From contig NZ_JAIMBY010000009.1 of assembly GCF_026191915.1 (NCBI RefSeq), positions 87,310 to 151,309 on the forward strand: a stretch of DNA of 64,000 nucleotides, read 5' to 3'. The DNA comes from Acidiphilium sp. PA. Lineage in GTDB: Bacteria > Pseudomonadota > Alphaproteobacteria > Acetobacterales > Acetobacteraceae. Shown piece after piece: positions 52,396-61,641 of the stretch. The notes under the pieces were generated by a model, which saw only the letters and a program-made list of their open reading frames with translations, was not told where the DNA came from and did no database searches. Numbering within the stretch: position 1 is the first letter of the stretch; each line of letters begins with the position of its first letter. The translations under genes were made by a program, and so were the position numbers.

Positions 52396-53481
52396 TCAGT
52401 CGCCGGCGGGTTGGTCCGGCTTGGACCCAGAATGCCGCATTCTGTCGCGCCGCGCAAAGCGGCGGATCATGGCGACTTCGCGAAAGAAGGCTTTCGAGGG
52501 CTGGGCCGGGCTGCCGAGCACTTCGACGCCGGCCTCCAGATTTCCCATCACCCCGGCCTGCGGGCCGATCCGCGCGCCTTTACCGATGTGCAGATGCCCC
52601 GAGAACCCGGCCTGTCCGGCGGCGACCACGAAATCCTCCATGATGGTCGAGCCGGAAACACCAACCTGTGCCACCAGGATGCAGCAGCGGCCGATCTGCA
52701 CATTGTGCCCGATCTGCACCTGGTTATCGATCCTGGTGCCGGCGCCGATGATGGTATCCTGCGCCGAACCGCGGTCGATCGTGGTATTGGCGCCGATATC
52801 GACATCGTGGTGGATCAGCACGCGGCCGAGCTGTGATACACTGACGAACCCGCTGGGCGACGGCGCGAAGCCGAAGCCATTCTGCCCGATGCGCACGCCC
52901 GGATGCAGCGTGACGCGATCCCCGATGATCGCATACCCGATCGAGACATGCCCGGCGATGCGGCAATCGGCGCCGATGATCACACCCGTCATGATATCGC
53001 TGTGCGGCCCGATGATGCTGCGCGGCCCGATTTCCACGCGCGGCCCGATCACGGCATAGGGGCCGATCTCGGCGGTGGCGTCGATCCGCGCGGCGGGATC
53101 GATCACGGCGGTCGGGTGGATGCCGGGGTTGGCCGGCGGCAGTTTATGGAACAGCCCGCCGGCCTTGGCCCAGGCAAGATAGGGCTGTGCGACCGCGAGG
53201 GCCAGGCTCTGCGGCCTCAGCCGATCCGCAAGCTCCGGCAACAGGATGACGGCACCGGCCCGGGTTTCGGCCAGCAGATTGAGGTATTTGCGGTTATCGA
53301 GAAAGCTGATCTCGTCCGGCCCCGCGCTTTGCAGCGGCGCGATTCCGTGAAACAGCCGCTCCGGCGTCCGGGCGGGTGCCGCTGCCCCGATGGCGGCGGC
53401 AACCTCGGCCAAGGTGAACGGGCCGGAACGAGGAAAAAAGCGCGGGTCGCCCGGCAGACCGGCGCCGGCCGTATCAGTCAT
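52396..53481 (-). CDS. lpxD: UDP-3-O-(3-hydroxyacyl)glucosamine N-acyltransferase
   Basis: A 361-residue acyltransferase: an N-terminal uridine-binding domain (LFHGIAPLQSAGPDEISFLDN) and then hexapeptide repeats from about residue 110 (IHPTAVIDPAARIDATAEIG). Catalytic His region reads GHVSIGYAIIG with a Q-IGHNVQIG segment later. It adds the second hydroxyacyl chain, to the amino group. Nine bases separate it from skp upstream. Confidence 0.96.
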   Translation of the reverse strand: MTDTAGAGLPGDPRFFPRSGPFTLAEVAAAIGAAAPARTPERLFHGIAPLQSAGPDEISFLDNRKYLNLLAETRAGAVILLPELADRLRPQSLALAVAQPYLAWAKAGGLFHKLPPANPGIHPTAVIDPAARIDATAEIGPYAVIGPRVEIGPRSIIGPHSDIMTGVIIGADCRIAGHVSIGYAIIGDRVTLHPGVRIGQNGFGFAPSPSGFVSVSQLGRVLIHHDVDIGANTTIDRGSAQDTIIGAGTRIDNQVQIGHNVQIGRCCILVAQVGVSGSTIMEDFVVAAGQAGFSGHLHIGKGARIGPQAGVMGNLEAGVEVLGSPAQPSKAFFREVAMIRRFARRDRMRHSGSKPDQPAGD

Positions 53482-53490
53482 GATCAGCCC

Positions 53491-54270
53491 TTATTTTTTG
53501 GCTGGCGCATTGGCCATTTTGGGAACCACGGCCGGCGGCACTGCGACCGAGGGCAGAATGGTGTTCAGATGGGTCGCGACTTCCTTCGAGATGTCGAACC
53601 CGTTGACGTTCAGCGCCACCTGCGAGCGGTGCAGCACCAGGTTCATGCCATGGGCCTGCGCGACCTGACGGATCACGGCGATCAGCGTGGATTCGATCTT
53701 GCCGAGCGCGGTGCGCGCCGAAACCTCGATCGCGAGGTTGCGGTTATGGAAATCGACCTGCGCTTCCTCGATCTCGCGCTGCAGCGCCTGTTCCTTGCCC
53801 GCGAGCGCGGCCTTGGACAATTTGGCCTTCTCGCCGGTGATGGTCTTCTGCTCGGCTTCCCATTTCTGCTGGTCGGCCTGGGCTTCGGCGGCAAGTTTCT
53901 GGCGGCGGGCCTCGATGATTTTCTCGACACCCTGCGCCGCGGTCGATTGCTGCATCACCTCCGGCACCGAGAGCACGCCCATCACCGGGGCGGGTGGCGC
54001 GCTTTCCTTGGGCAGCGCGGGCAGCTGGGGAATCGGCGGCAGTTTCTGCGGCGGAATCGCCTGGGTTCCCGGCTGCTGCCCCTGCTGCGGCATGCCTTGC
54101 GGCTGGGTCATCGGCTGGGCCCGGACCGGCACCGAATGCGCGGCCGGCGGCGCCTTGGGATGCGGAATGAAGAAGCCCGGACCATTGCCGCTCTGAGCAT
54201 GCCCAATGCCAAGGCCAAACAGAACGGCTGGCAGAACCAGGCCAAGGCGAAGCGAAGAAACTCGTGTCAC
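53491..54270 (-). CDS. skp: OmpH/Skp periplasmic chaperone with long N-terminal extension
   Basis: A 259-residue protein. Signal peptide MTRVSSLRLGLVLPAVLFG, then a Pro/Gln-rich low-complexity stretch (about 28-92, QPQGMPQQGQQPGTQ). The Skp domain begins VMGVLSVPEVMQQSTAAQG and is a long coiled coil (Lys/Glu/Ala-rich), ending in a C-terminal helix. Skp holds outer-membrane proteins in transit to BamA. Usual Skp proteins are about 160-190 residues. It lies four bases after bamA. Confidence 0.9.
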   Translation of the reverse strand: MTRVSSLRLGLVLPAVLFGLGIGHAQSGNGPGFFIPHPKAPPAAHSVPVRAQPMTQPQGMPQQGQQPGTQAIPPQKLPPIPQLPALPKESAPPAPVMGVLSVPEVMQQSTAAQGVEKIIEARRQKLAAEAQADQQKWEAEQKTITGEKAKLSKAALAGKEQALQREIEEAQVDFHNRNLAIEVSARTALGKIESTLIAVIRQVAQAHGMNLVLHRSQVALNVNGFDISKEVATHLNTILPSVAVPPAVVPKMANAPAKK

Positions 54271-54274
54271 AATC

Positions 54275-56653
54275 TTAGAACCTCGTACCGAATGAAACGC
54301 GGAATTGCTCGATCTGGTCGTATTTGTATTTCTTGATCGGCTGGGCGAACGAAAGGTCGATCAACCCGAACGGCGTATTCCAGGCAACGCCGACACCGGC
54401 GGAAATCCGCGGCGCGGCATTGTCGTAAAGCCCCAGCGTCTTGCCGTTGACCGTGATCGGGCTCACGCCCGAAAGACTGCCGATATCGGTGAAGGCGAAG
54501 CCCGAGACACCCAGATCCGGCGAGACCGGCAGCGGGAAGTGCAGCACGGTATCCTGGGTATAGATGAACTTGCCGCCCAGACTGTCGCCGTACAGCGTAT
54601 CATGCGGCCCGGCGCCGCCGGTCTGGAACCCGAGCAGACTGTCGCCGCCCAGGAAGAACCGGTCGGCGATCAACGATTTATAGCCGAGGATATCGACGAG
54701 GTCGCCGACATGCCCGTCGAATTCGAGCACCCAGGCCTTGCTGCCGAAATAGCGGCGCAGCGGGATGTAGTAGGCTCCCCGCGCCTGCAGACGGATATAT
54801 TTGGCACTGCCGCCGAGCCCCGCGAAATCGCCCGAAAGCGCGAGCAACCCGCCGGAGGTCGGGTCCAGCCGGTCGTTACGATAATCGAACGTCAGCGTGG
54901 TGCCGAGCTGCGACAGGCTCGATGAGCCGGCCTCGTTCAGAATGTAAAGACTGGCGCCCGTCGCGATATTATAAATATCGCGCGTGCTGATCGTGTAGGT
55001 GAACGCCTGGCTGACGTGCTGGTTATAGCGGAACCCCAGCCGCAGATCGCCGCCGATCGAGCGCTCGCTGAACACATACGACGTCGTATTGGCGGTATCG
55101 GTACGGAACAGGTCGAACCCGGCGATCAGATTGCGTCCCAGGAAATACGGGTTGGTGACGCCCAGGTTGAACTGCGTGCCCTTCTGCGCCAGCAGCGCGC
55201 TGATCGAAGCCTCGATGCCGGTGCCCAGAAAATCGCTCTGGCTGAGCCCGACATTGACCAACGCGCCCAGATCGGTCGAATACCCGCCGCCCAACGAGAA
55301 CTGCCCGTTCGCCTGCTCGCCGATCCCGACATCGAGGTTGACACGGTCCGGCTGCTGCGTCGGCACCGGCTTGATCGAGATATCCTTTTTCTTGAAGAAC
55401 CCCAGGTTTTCCAGATTTTCCTTGGATTGCTTCACGGCTTGTTCGTTATACGCATCGCCCGGCGCGAGTTCGATTTCGCGGCGGATCACGCTGTCCTCGG
55501 TCCGCGTATTGCCGCTGATCGACACGTTGTTCACATAGACCCGCGGCCCTTCGATGACGCGGAACGTCAGCGCGATCGTGTGGTTCTTGTGGTTTTCCTT
55601 CACATCCGGCTCGACCTGGGCAAACGCGAAGCCCCGATCCTGCACATAGGTCGAAATCGCCTTGTCGGCCGCCTGCAGCGCATCGCCGTCGAAAATATCG
55701 CCCTTTTCGATCGGCACCAGCGGCCGCAGCTGCTTGCCCGGCAGCTTCCGCAGCGACGAGACCACCTGCACCGAGCCGATATGGTAGCGCGGCCCCTCAT
55801 CGATCACGAAGGTCAGATAAAACGATTTCCGATCCGGCGCGAGCTGCGCCGTCGCGCTGACAATCTTGAAATCCGCATAGCCGTGGTGGAAATAGAACCG
55901 GCTGAGCAGGGATTCGTCGTACTTCACCCGCTCACTGTTATATTGATCGGAATCCGACAAAAACCGGTACCACGCATCCTGGCGCGACGAAATCACCTCG
56001 CGCAGCTTGCCCTGGCCGTAGGCGTGATTGCCGATGAAATTGATCCGGCTGATCAGCGTCTGCGTGCCGTCATGGCATTTGAACACGACATTGACCCGAT
56101 TTTCCGGCAGCTTGACGATTTCCGGCACCACCGTCGCGCTGTAATGGCCGCGCTTGGCATACAGCCCCAAAATCGCCTTGGTCGCCGCCGCCGCATCGCC
56201 CGGGGTGAACACCGAACCCGGCTTGAGCGCGATGGCGCCCTTCATATCCTTGTCCTTGACGACCGAATTGCCCTCGAAGAACACCTGGTTGACGATCGGG
56301 TTCTCCTTGACCTTCACCATCAGATCATTGCCCTGCCGGGTGATCGAAACGGTCTTGAACAGCCCGGTCGCGTACAGCGTCTTGAGGCTCAGATCCATCC
56401 GCCGCGCGCTGAACCGATCCCCCGGCTGCAACAGGATATACGAGCGGATCGTGCTGGCATCGATCCGCTGGTTGCCCGAAACATCCACGGCCGCAATCGT
56501 GCCGCCGCTCGCCTCGCTGGTCTGGCCCGCCGCCCGGCCGGCCGCGTGAGACGCAGCCGCGCGCGTCGCCGCGATGGCGGATTGTGTGGCGGGCGCCAGA
56601 ACGCTTGGCACCAGGCACGCCGAGGTCATCAAAGCCAACCGCAGTCGCCGCAA
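54275..56653 (-). CDS. bamA: Outer membrane protein assembly factor BamA
   Basis: A 792-residue Omp85 protein: signal peptide (1-29), linker, five POTRA domains (about 50-430; VDVSGNQRIDASTIRSYI, LTFRVIEGPRVYVNNVSISG in part), and a 16-strand barrel ending VSFGTRF. It folds and inserts beta-barrel proteins. The L6 loop reads SLLGFQTGGAGP where the invariant VRGF-type motif is expected; Leu674 replaces the Arg. First gene of the run bamA-skp-lpxD-fabZ-lpxA-lpxI; rseP, which usually precedes it, is absent. Confidence 0.95.
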   Translation of the reverse strand: MRRLRLALMTSACLVPSVLAPATQSAIAATRAAASHAAGRAAGQTSEASGGTIAAVDVSGNQRIDASTIRSYILLQPGDRFSARRMDLSLKTLYATGLFKTVSITRQGNDLMVKVKENPIVNQVFFEGNSVVKDKDMKGAIALKPGSVFTPGDAAAATKAILGLYAKRGHYSATVVPEIVKLPENRVNVVFKCHDGTQTLISRINFIGNHAYGQGKLREVISSRQDAWYRFLSDSDQYNSERVKYDESLLSRFYFHHGYADFKIVSATAQLAPDRKSFYLTFVIDEGPRYHIGSVQVVSSLRKLPGKQLRPLVPIEKGDIFDGDALQAADKAISTYVQDRGFAFAQVEPDVKENHKNHTIALTFRVIEGPRVYVNNVSISGNTRTEDSVIRREIELAPGDAYNEQAVKQSKENLENLGFFKKKDISIKPVPTQQPDRVNLDVGIGEQANGQFSLGGGYSTDLGALVNVGLSQSDFLGTGIEASISALLAQKGTQFNLGVTNPYFLGRNLIAGFDLFRTDTANTTSYVFSERSIGGDLRLGFRYNQHVSQAFTYTISTRDIYNIATGASLYILNEAGSSSLSQLGTTLTFDYRNDRLDPTSGGLLALSGDFAGLGGSAKYIRLQARGAYYIPLRRYFGSKAWVLEFDGHVGDLVDILGYKSLIADRFFLGGDSLLGFQTGGAGPHDTLYGDSLGGKFIYTQDTVLHFPLPVSPDLGVSGFAFTDIGSLSGVSPITVNGKTLGLYDNAAPRISAGVGVAWNTPFGLIDLSFAQPIKKYKYDQIEQFRVSFGTRF

Positions 56654-56818
56654 GGATAATCTCCTAAACGAACCCAGATCATGAAACCCGGCGCGAAGGC
56701 CGCCCCGCGCACCGTACCGACAAGCGGCCTAGCCGCTACGGCCGCCATCCGCAAGGGCATCCCCCGGCGGCGATGGCACAAACTTCATTGCATACTGCAT
56801 CGATCTGGCCCAACCCGC

Positions 56819-57796
56819 TCACCGTCCGGTCCATTTCGCCTCGATCACCCGGGCACCCGGCGGAATCGGCGTTTCCCTGGTTTCCCTGTCCTCGTTCTTG
56901 CGGATCGCATTGAGCAGAACGAACAGCACGGCGGTGTTCAGCATCCCGGGCGGAATCCATTCGATCATCCCGCCGATCAACTGATCCTGGATCGGCGAAA
57001 TCGACGGATACAGCCGCCCGCACAGATCATAGAAATCATAATAACTCACGCCCGACAGCGCGACGGTCGCGGCCACCAGGATCTGCGGAAACATGGTCAG
57101 AAAGCCGCACACCATGCGCGTCAGATAGCTGTAGCCCGCCTCTGCGCGCGGCCGCGGGTCGAGCACCACCAGCCAGAACAGCAGCCCGGTCAGCAGCATC
57201 AGCAGATTCATCACCGCATACAGCGGCGGGTTGATCATCGCCGCGAAATCGACCGCGGGCAGCAGCCACACATCGGTCACCGCAATCGAGATCACCGCCG
57301 CAACCACCGGGTTGCGCAGCACCGCGACCGGCCGCCGCACCCACCGATGCCCCGCGGCCCCGATCAATTCCGCCGGCACCCCCGCCGCCAGCACATCGCG
57401 CGGCCAGGCGAACGCGATCAGAAACGGCGCGAACACCCCGAGCGTCATCTGTTGCAGCCGGTTCAGAAAGAACATGTGCTGCGCCGCATATTCGAAATGC
57501 GTCTGCGACACGAAATAGATCGCCCCGACCCCGCCGAAATACGCAATCCGCCGCCACAGCGCCGGCCACGCGCCCCGCGCCGTCCGCTGCAAGCCGCGCG
57601 CGTACCAGAACCCGAACAGGATCGGGCCGGCGAACAGCGGAATATTGAAAATGAACGGCGCCAGATACGGCAGATCCGCCGGCAGATACCGGCTCGCCAG
57701 ATCGAGCGCCACCCCCGCGATCCCGACCGCGAGCACCGCCCGGCGATCCACCGTGTCGAACCGGTGCATCACCGGCCGATCGGGCGCCGGACTCAA
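56819..57796 (-). CDS. ctaG: CtaG-type cytochrome c oxidase assembly membrane protein (caa3_CtaG)
   Basis: A 325-residue membrane protein with about seven hydrophobic segments. Motifs FEYAAQHMFFLNRLQQMTLGV and AAVDFAAMINPPLYAVMNLLM (in part) match the caa3_CtaG family, proposed to help insert copper in cytochrome c oxidases. The preferred start is TTG 57796, which overlaps the lrp stop as TTGA and so is coupled; ATG 57769 nine codons further is an alternative. Downstream of lrp in the same direction. Confidence 0.82.
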   Translation of the reverse strand: MSPAPDRPVMHRFDTVDRRAVLAVGIAGVALDLASRYLPADLPYLAPFIFNIPLFAGPILFGFWYARGLQRTARGAWPALWRRIAYFGGVGAIYFVSQTHFEYAAQHMFFLNRLQQMTLGVFAPFLIAFAWPRDVLAAGVPAELIGAAGHRWVRRPVAVLRNPVVAAVISIAVTDVWLLPAVDFAAMINPPLYAVMNLLMLLTGLLFWLVVLDPRPRAEAGYSYLTRMVCGFLTMFPQILVAATVALSGVSYYDFYDLCGRLYPSISPIQDQLIGGMIEWIPPGMLNTAVLFVLLNAIRKNEDRETRETPIPPGARVIEAKWTGR

Positions 57797-58314
57797 ATCG
57801 GCACGCCCGCCAGCACCCGGCTCGTGCGAATCGTCTGCAACGTCTGCACCCGCGTCACGTTATCCGCCGCGGTCAGCTGTTCGGTCAGCCGGTTCTCATG
57901 CGCCGCATCGCGCGCCACGAATTTGAGCAGGAAATCGCCGCCGCCGCGGATCATGTGGCACTCGCGCAGCTCCTCCCACGAGCCCACCAGCTGCTCGAAC
58001 GCGTCGAGCACGCTCTGGCGCTGGCTGTCGAGCCCGACGATGGCGAAAAACTGGATCTGCCAGCCGAGTTTCTGCGGGTCGGTCTCGGCATGATACCCTT
58101 TGATCAGGCCCGATTCCTCCAGCCGGCGCACCCGGCGCAGGCAGGGCGGCGGCGAAATCCCCGCCCGGCTCGCCAGCTCCACATTGGTCATGCGGCCGTT
58201 ATCCTGCAATTCGGTCAGGATGCGGCGATCGATCTCATCGAGTTGGGGCACCTCGCTGGCGCGAGCCGCCGAGGTCGTGTTGGTTGCGTTCGTGTTGGCC
58301 GGATTGAACGGCAT
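57793..58314 (-). CDS. Lrp/AsnC-family transcriptional regulator
   Basis: A 173-residue regulator. HTH residues about 25-80 (LDEIDRRILTELQDNGRM, SPPPCLRRVRRLEESGLI) and a C-terminal RAM/effector domain (CHMIRGGGDFLLKFVARD). Such proteins bind amino acids and control amino acid or redox genes. Start 58314 gives the conserved N-terminus after a short Ala/Thr-rich tail. It is divergent from trxB, an arrangement conserved in alphaproteobacteria. The shared 188-bp region holds an 11-bp inverted repeat, likely its operator. Confidence 0.9.
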   Translation of the reverse strand: MPFNPANTNATNTTSAARASEVPQLDEIDRRILTELQDNGRMTNVELASRAGISPPPCLRRVRRLEESGLIKGYHAETDPQKLGWQIQFFAIVGLDSQRQSVLDAFEQLVGSWEELRECHMIRGGGDFLLKFVARDAAHENRLTEQLTAADNVTRVQTLQTIRTSRVLAGVPI

Positions 58315-58353
58315 GGATATCACCGGTGACAGAGTTGTGCGCGTAATATAATT

Positions 58354-58436
58354 GCATATCGAGGGTCTGTGAAAGGGTTCAAGACCACGTTTGTCGCGTC
58401 CCGCCGCTTGTGTGGCGCGATGCAACCTCGATATGC
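58354..58436. promoter_or_regulatory. Widely spaced 11-bp inverted repeat between lrp and trxB
   Basis: GCATATCGAGG (58354-58364) and CCTCGATATGC (58426-58436) are perfect inverses separated by 61 bases. A TATAAT lies at 58347-58352. Lrp-family octamers often bind paired distant sites and wrap DNA, so these are candidate operators for the divergent genes. Confidence 0.55.
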
Positions 58437-58502
58437 TATGAAACGTGTCCAACCTTGGCACATATCGGTGCCGGGCACCAAATCGGGATCTGAGTGAGAG
58501 TT

Positions 58503-59492
58503 ATGGCGAATACGGGTACCATCAATGTGGCGGCGGCGGTCAGCACGCGGGTTCTGATCATCGGGGCCGGGCCCGCCGGCTACACGGCCGCCATCTACGC
58601 GGCGCGCGCCAGCCTCGCCCCCGTGCTGGTGGCCGGGCTGCAGCCGGGCGGCCAGCTCACCATCACCACCGATGTCGAAAACTACCCCGGCTTCGCCGAT
58701 GTCATCCAGGGCCCCTGGCTGATGGAGCAGATGCAAGCACAGGCCCGCCACGTCGGCACGCGGATCGATCACGACATCATCACCAGCGTCGATTTCACCA
58801 CGCGCCCGATGCAGGCGGTCGCCGATTCGGGCACGGTCTACCTGGCCGATGCCATCATCATCGCCACCGGCGCCCAGGCCCGCTGGCTCGGCCTGCCCTC
58901 CGAACAGACCTATCAGGGCGCCGGCGTCTCCGCCTGCGCCACCTGCGATGGGTTCTTCTACCGCGGCAAGACCGTCGCGGTGGTCGGCGGCGGCAACACC
59001 GCGGTCGAGGAAGCGCTCTACCTCACCCATCACGCCAGCAAAGTGATCCTGATCCACCGGCGCGGCGTGCTGCGCGCGGAAAAAATCCTCCAGGACCGCC
59101 TGTTCAAAAACCCGCAGATCGAGGTGATCTGGGATCACGCCGTCGATGAAATCCTCGGCGCCGGCTCACCCGCCGTCGTCACCGGCGCCCGTCTGCGTCA
59201 CACCGAAACCGGCGCGCTGCGCGACATCGCGGTCGATGGCGTGTTCATCGCCATCGGCCACGATCCCGCCACCAGCCTGTTCCGCGGCAAGCTCGAGATG
59301 GACGCGGAAGGCTACATCACCACAAAGCCCGGCAGCACCCGCACCTCAGCCCCCGGCGTCTTCGCCGCCGGCGACGTGCAGGACCGCATCTTCCGCCAGG
59401 CCGTCACCGCTGCCGGCTCCGGCTGCATGGCAGCCCTCGAGGCAGAAAAATTCTTGGCCGAACACGCGCAGATCGAACGGCGCGCGGCGTGA
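58503..59492 (+). CDS. trxB: Thioredoxin reductase
   Basis: A 329-residue flavoprotein. FAD loop IIGAGPAGYTAAIYAARA, redox-active Cys pair in VSACATCDGFFY, NADPH loop VVGGGNTAVEEALYL, and FAD-end FAAGDVQDRIFRQAVTAAG. It reduces thioredoxin with NADPH in the cytosol. ATG 58503 is preferred over GTG 58494. Divergent from lrp; LysR gene follows on the same strand. Confidence 0.96.
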   Translation: MANTGTINVAAAVSTRVLIIGAGPAGYTAAIYAARASLAPVLVAGLQPGGQLTITTDVENYPGFADVIQGPWLMEQMQAQARHVGTRIDHDIITSVDFTTRPMQAVADSGTVYLADAIIIATGAQARWLGLPSEQTYQGAGVSACATCDGFFYRGKTVAVVGGGNTAVEEALYLTHHASKVILIHRRGVLRAEKILQDRLFKNPQIEVIWDHAVDEILGAGSPAVVTGARLRHTETGALRDIAVDGVFIAIGHDPATSLFRGKLEMDAEGYITTKPGSTRTSAPGVFAAGDVQDRIFRQAVTAAGSGCMAALEAEKFLAEHAQIERRAA

Positions 59493-59556
59493 TCGGCATA
59501 ACGGGCGGTCAGTCAAGCACCGCAACAGGGGACGCTTCATCGTGACAGGGAATCAT

Positions 59557-60444
59557 ATGGATTGGGACAAGTTGCGGGTCTTCCACGCGGTGGCCGAGGC
59601 CGGCAGCTTCACCCACGCGGGCGATACGCTGAGCCTGTCGCAATCGGCGGTCTCCCGCCAGATCTCGGCCCTCGAGGAAGCCCTCTCGGTGCCGCTGTTC
59701 CACCGCCACGCGCGCGGCCTGATCCTCACCGAACAGGGCGAACAGCTCAACCGCACCGTGCGCGAGGTCTTCGCCAAACTCCAGATGACCGAAGCCCTGC
59801 TGACCGAAAGCAAGGACCGCCCGGCCGGCCGTCTCAAAGTCACCACCACCCATAGTTTCGGCGTCGCCTGGCTCGCCCCCAGGCTCAAAGGGTTCCTGAC
59901 CCAATACCCCGACGTCAGCATGACCCTCCTGCTCGACGACACCGATCTCGACCTCGCCATGCGCGAGGCCGATGTCGCCATCCGCATGCACCCGCCCCGC
60001 CAGCCCGATCTGGTGCAGCGCTCGCTCGGCGAAATCCGCTGGCAGATCTTCGCCGCGGAAGACTACCTCAAAACCGCCGGCAACAAGCCTGAACGCGCCG
60101 AAGACCTCGACCAGCACCGCCTGATCCTGTTCGGCGACCGCAAACCCCCGGTCAGCGATGTCAACTGGCTCGCCGGCCTCGGCCGCGCCGATGGCACGCC
60201 CGCCCGCACCGGCGCGCTCGAAGTCAACTCGCTGCAAGCCATGCTGATCGCGATCAAGAGCGGCCTCGGCATCGGCGCCGTGCCGGAATATCTGGCCGAA
60301 GACACCACAGGCATGGTCCGCCTGCTGCCCGAAGCCAAAACCCCGAAAATCGACATGTTCTTCGTCTACCCCGAAGAACTCCGCAATTCCAAGCGCGTGG
60401 GCGTCTTCCGCGACTTCCTGGTCCACGAAATCGGCCGGCGCTAA
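59557..60444 (+). CDS. LysR-family transcriptional regulator
   Basis: A 295-residue regulator. HTH residues 1-60 (MDWDKLRVFHAVAEAGSFTH, LSQSAVSRQISALEEAL), then a periplasmic-binding-like effector domain (VTTTHSFGVAWLAPRLKGFL). Located after trxB on the same strand, as commonly found beside trxB in alphaproteobacteria. AGGGAA lies upstream of ATG 59557. Inducer and targets unknown. Confidence 0.93.
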   Translation: MDWDKLRVFHAVAEAGSFTHAGDTLSLSQSAVSRQISALEEALSVPLFHRHARGLILTEQGEQLNRTVREVFAKLQMTEALLTESKDRPAGRLKVTTTHSFGVAWLAPRLKGFLTQYPDVSMTLLLDDTDLDLAMREADVAIRMHPPRQPDLVQRSLGEIRWQIFAAEDYLKTAGNKPERAEDLDQHRLILFGDRKPPVSDVNWLAGLGRADGTPARTGALEVNSLQAMLIAIKSGLGIGAVPEYLAEDTTGMVRLLPEAKTPKIDMFFVYPEELRNSKRVGVFRDFLVHEIGRR

Positions 60445-60447
60445 CCC

Positions 60448-61515
60448 CTACCCCTCACCATCACCGCGCCCGCCGGCCGCCGACTCGCGCCGGCGCAGCG
60501 CGCCCACCCACCGCTTCCACCGCGCCCGCGGTGCCGCCGGCACCGGCGCCGCCAGCCGGTCGATCTCGCGGCGCAGATCCTCGATCACCGCATAACGCTC
60601 CACCGCCGCGTCGATCCAGTGCTGCAATTCCCCCGCCTGCCGCGCCAACGCCGCCTCGATCGGGCCGATCACCGGCCCGAAATACGCCTCCCCGATCGCA
60701 ACCTCCGCCGCAACCCGATCGAGCACCGCCCGATCCGGCTCGGCCCCCGCCGCGGCCGCCACCAGCCAGTCGAACACCGGCGCCACCCCGGCAATCATCG
60801 CCGCAGCCTCGCCATGCGCCCCGCCCAGCGCGTGATGCCGCAAATCCGCCGATAAAAACGCCTCGATCGCGTCCGCCTCCGCCCGCGCCAGCCAATCCGC
60901 CCCCGCCAGCGCGCCGATCCGCCGCACCACGGCCCGCCAATCCGTCATCAACTGGTCATAGGTCACGAAACACCGCGCCAGCCCGCGCGACTCCCGCTCC
61001 GCCGCCAGCACATGGCTCCGCCACAGCGCCTGCGCCCGCCCCGCATCGAACCCCTCGCGCCGATGCAGCGACGCCGCCACCTCCAGCGGATGGCGCACGG
61101 GCACCACCACGCGCGGCACGACCCCCAGCCCCGCCAGCACCGGCAGCCACAACGGCAACAACCGGCACAGCCGCGGGTCCTTCACCACGAACACCGCCGC
61201 ATCCCGATATTCCGCCACCAGCAGCGCCGCCAGCCGTTCGCGAAACGGCACCGCCGCCGCGCTGTCGAACCAATCCGCCGGCATCCCACGCACATCCCGC
61301 CACGACGATCCCATCGCCGCCAGCACCTCGTCATGCAGATCAACCAGCGCCTGCGGCTCCCAGAACCCGGTCTCGTTGTCCCCCACCGCCGGCGGCATCA
61401 GCGTCGCCGGCAAATCCGCACCGCACAGCGAAATCACCCGCGTCAGCGCGGATGTGCCGCTCCGATGCATCCCAAGCACCAATATCGCCTGCCGCAACCC
61501 GTCCGCCTGATCCAT
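60448..61515 (-). CDS. Sulfotransferase-family protein, second type
   Basis: A 355-residue protein. The PAPS loop is ILVLGMHRSGTSALTRVIS and the second motif VVPVRHPLEVAASLHRR, typical of the short bacterial sulfotransferases linked to glycan or lipid modification. It is unrelated in detail to the one at 48279. The C-terminal 90 residues are Ala/Glu-rich helix and a basic tail. Convergent with LysR, with three bases between the stops. Acceptor unknown. Confidence 0.8.
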   Translation of the reverse strand: MDQADGLRQAILVLGMHRSGTSALTRVISLCGADLPATLMPPAVGDNETGFWEPQALVDLHDEVLAAMGSSWRDVRGMPADWFDSAAAVPFRERLAALLVAEYRDAAVFVVKDPRLCRLLPLWLPVLAGLGVVPRVVVPVRHPLEVAASLHRREGFDAGRAQALWRSHVLAAERESRGLARCFVTYDQLMTDWRAVVRRIGALAGADWLARAEADAIEAFLSADLRHHALGGAHGEAAAMIAGVAPVFDWLVAAAAGAEPDRAVLDRVAAEVAIGEAYFGPVIGPIEAALARQAGELQHWIDAAVERYAVIEDLRREIDRLAAPVPAAPRARWKRWVGALRRRESAAGGRGDGEG

Positions 61516-61641
61516 CCCGCCATCTTGCCCAACCGCGCCCCCCGATCAAGCGTACCCCGACTAAGCGTAATAGAAGCAATGCGCCAAACCGGTCGCCAAA
61601 CCGTGCGGATTGCGATAGTCCGCAGCCATGAGCGGTCGCGC

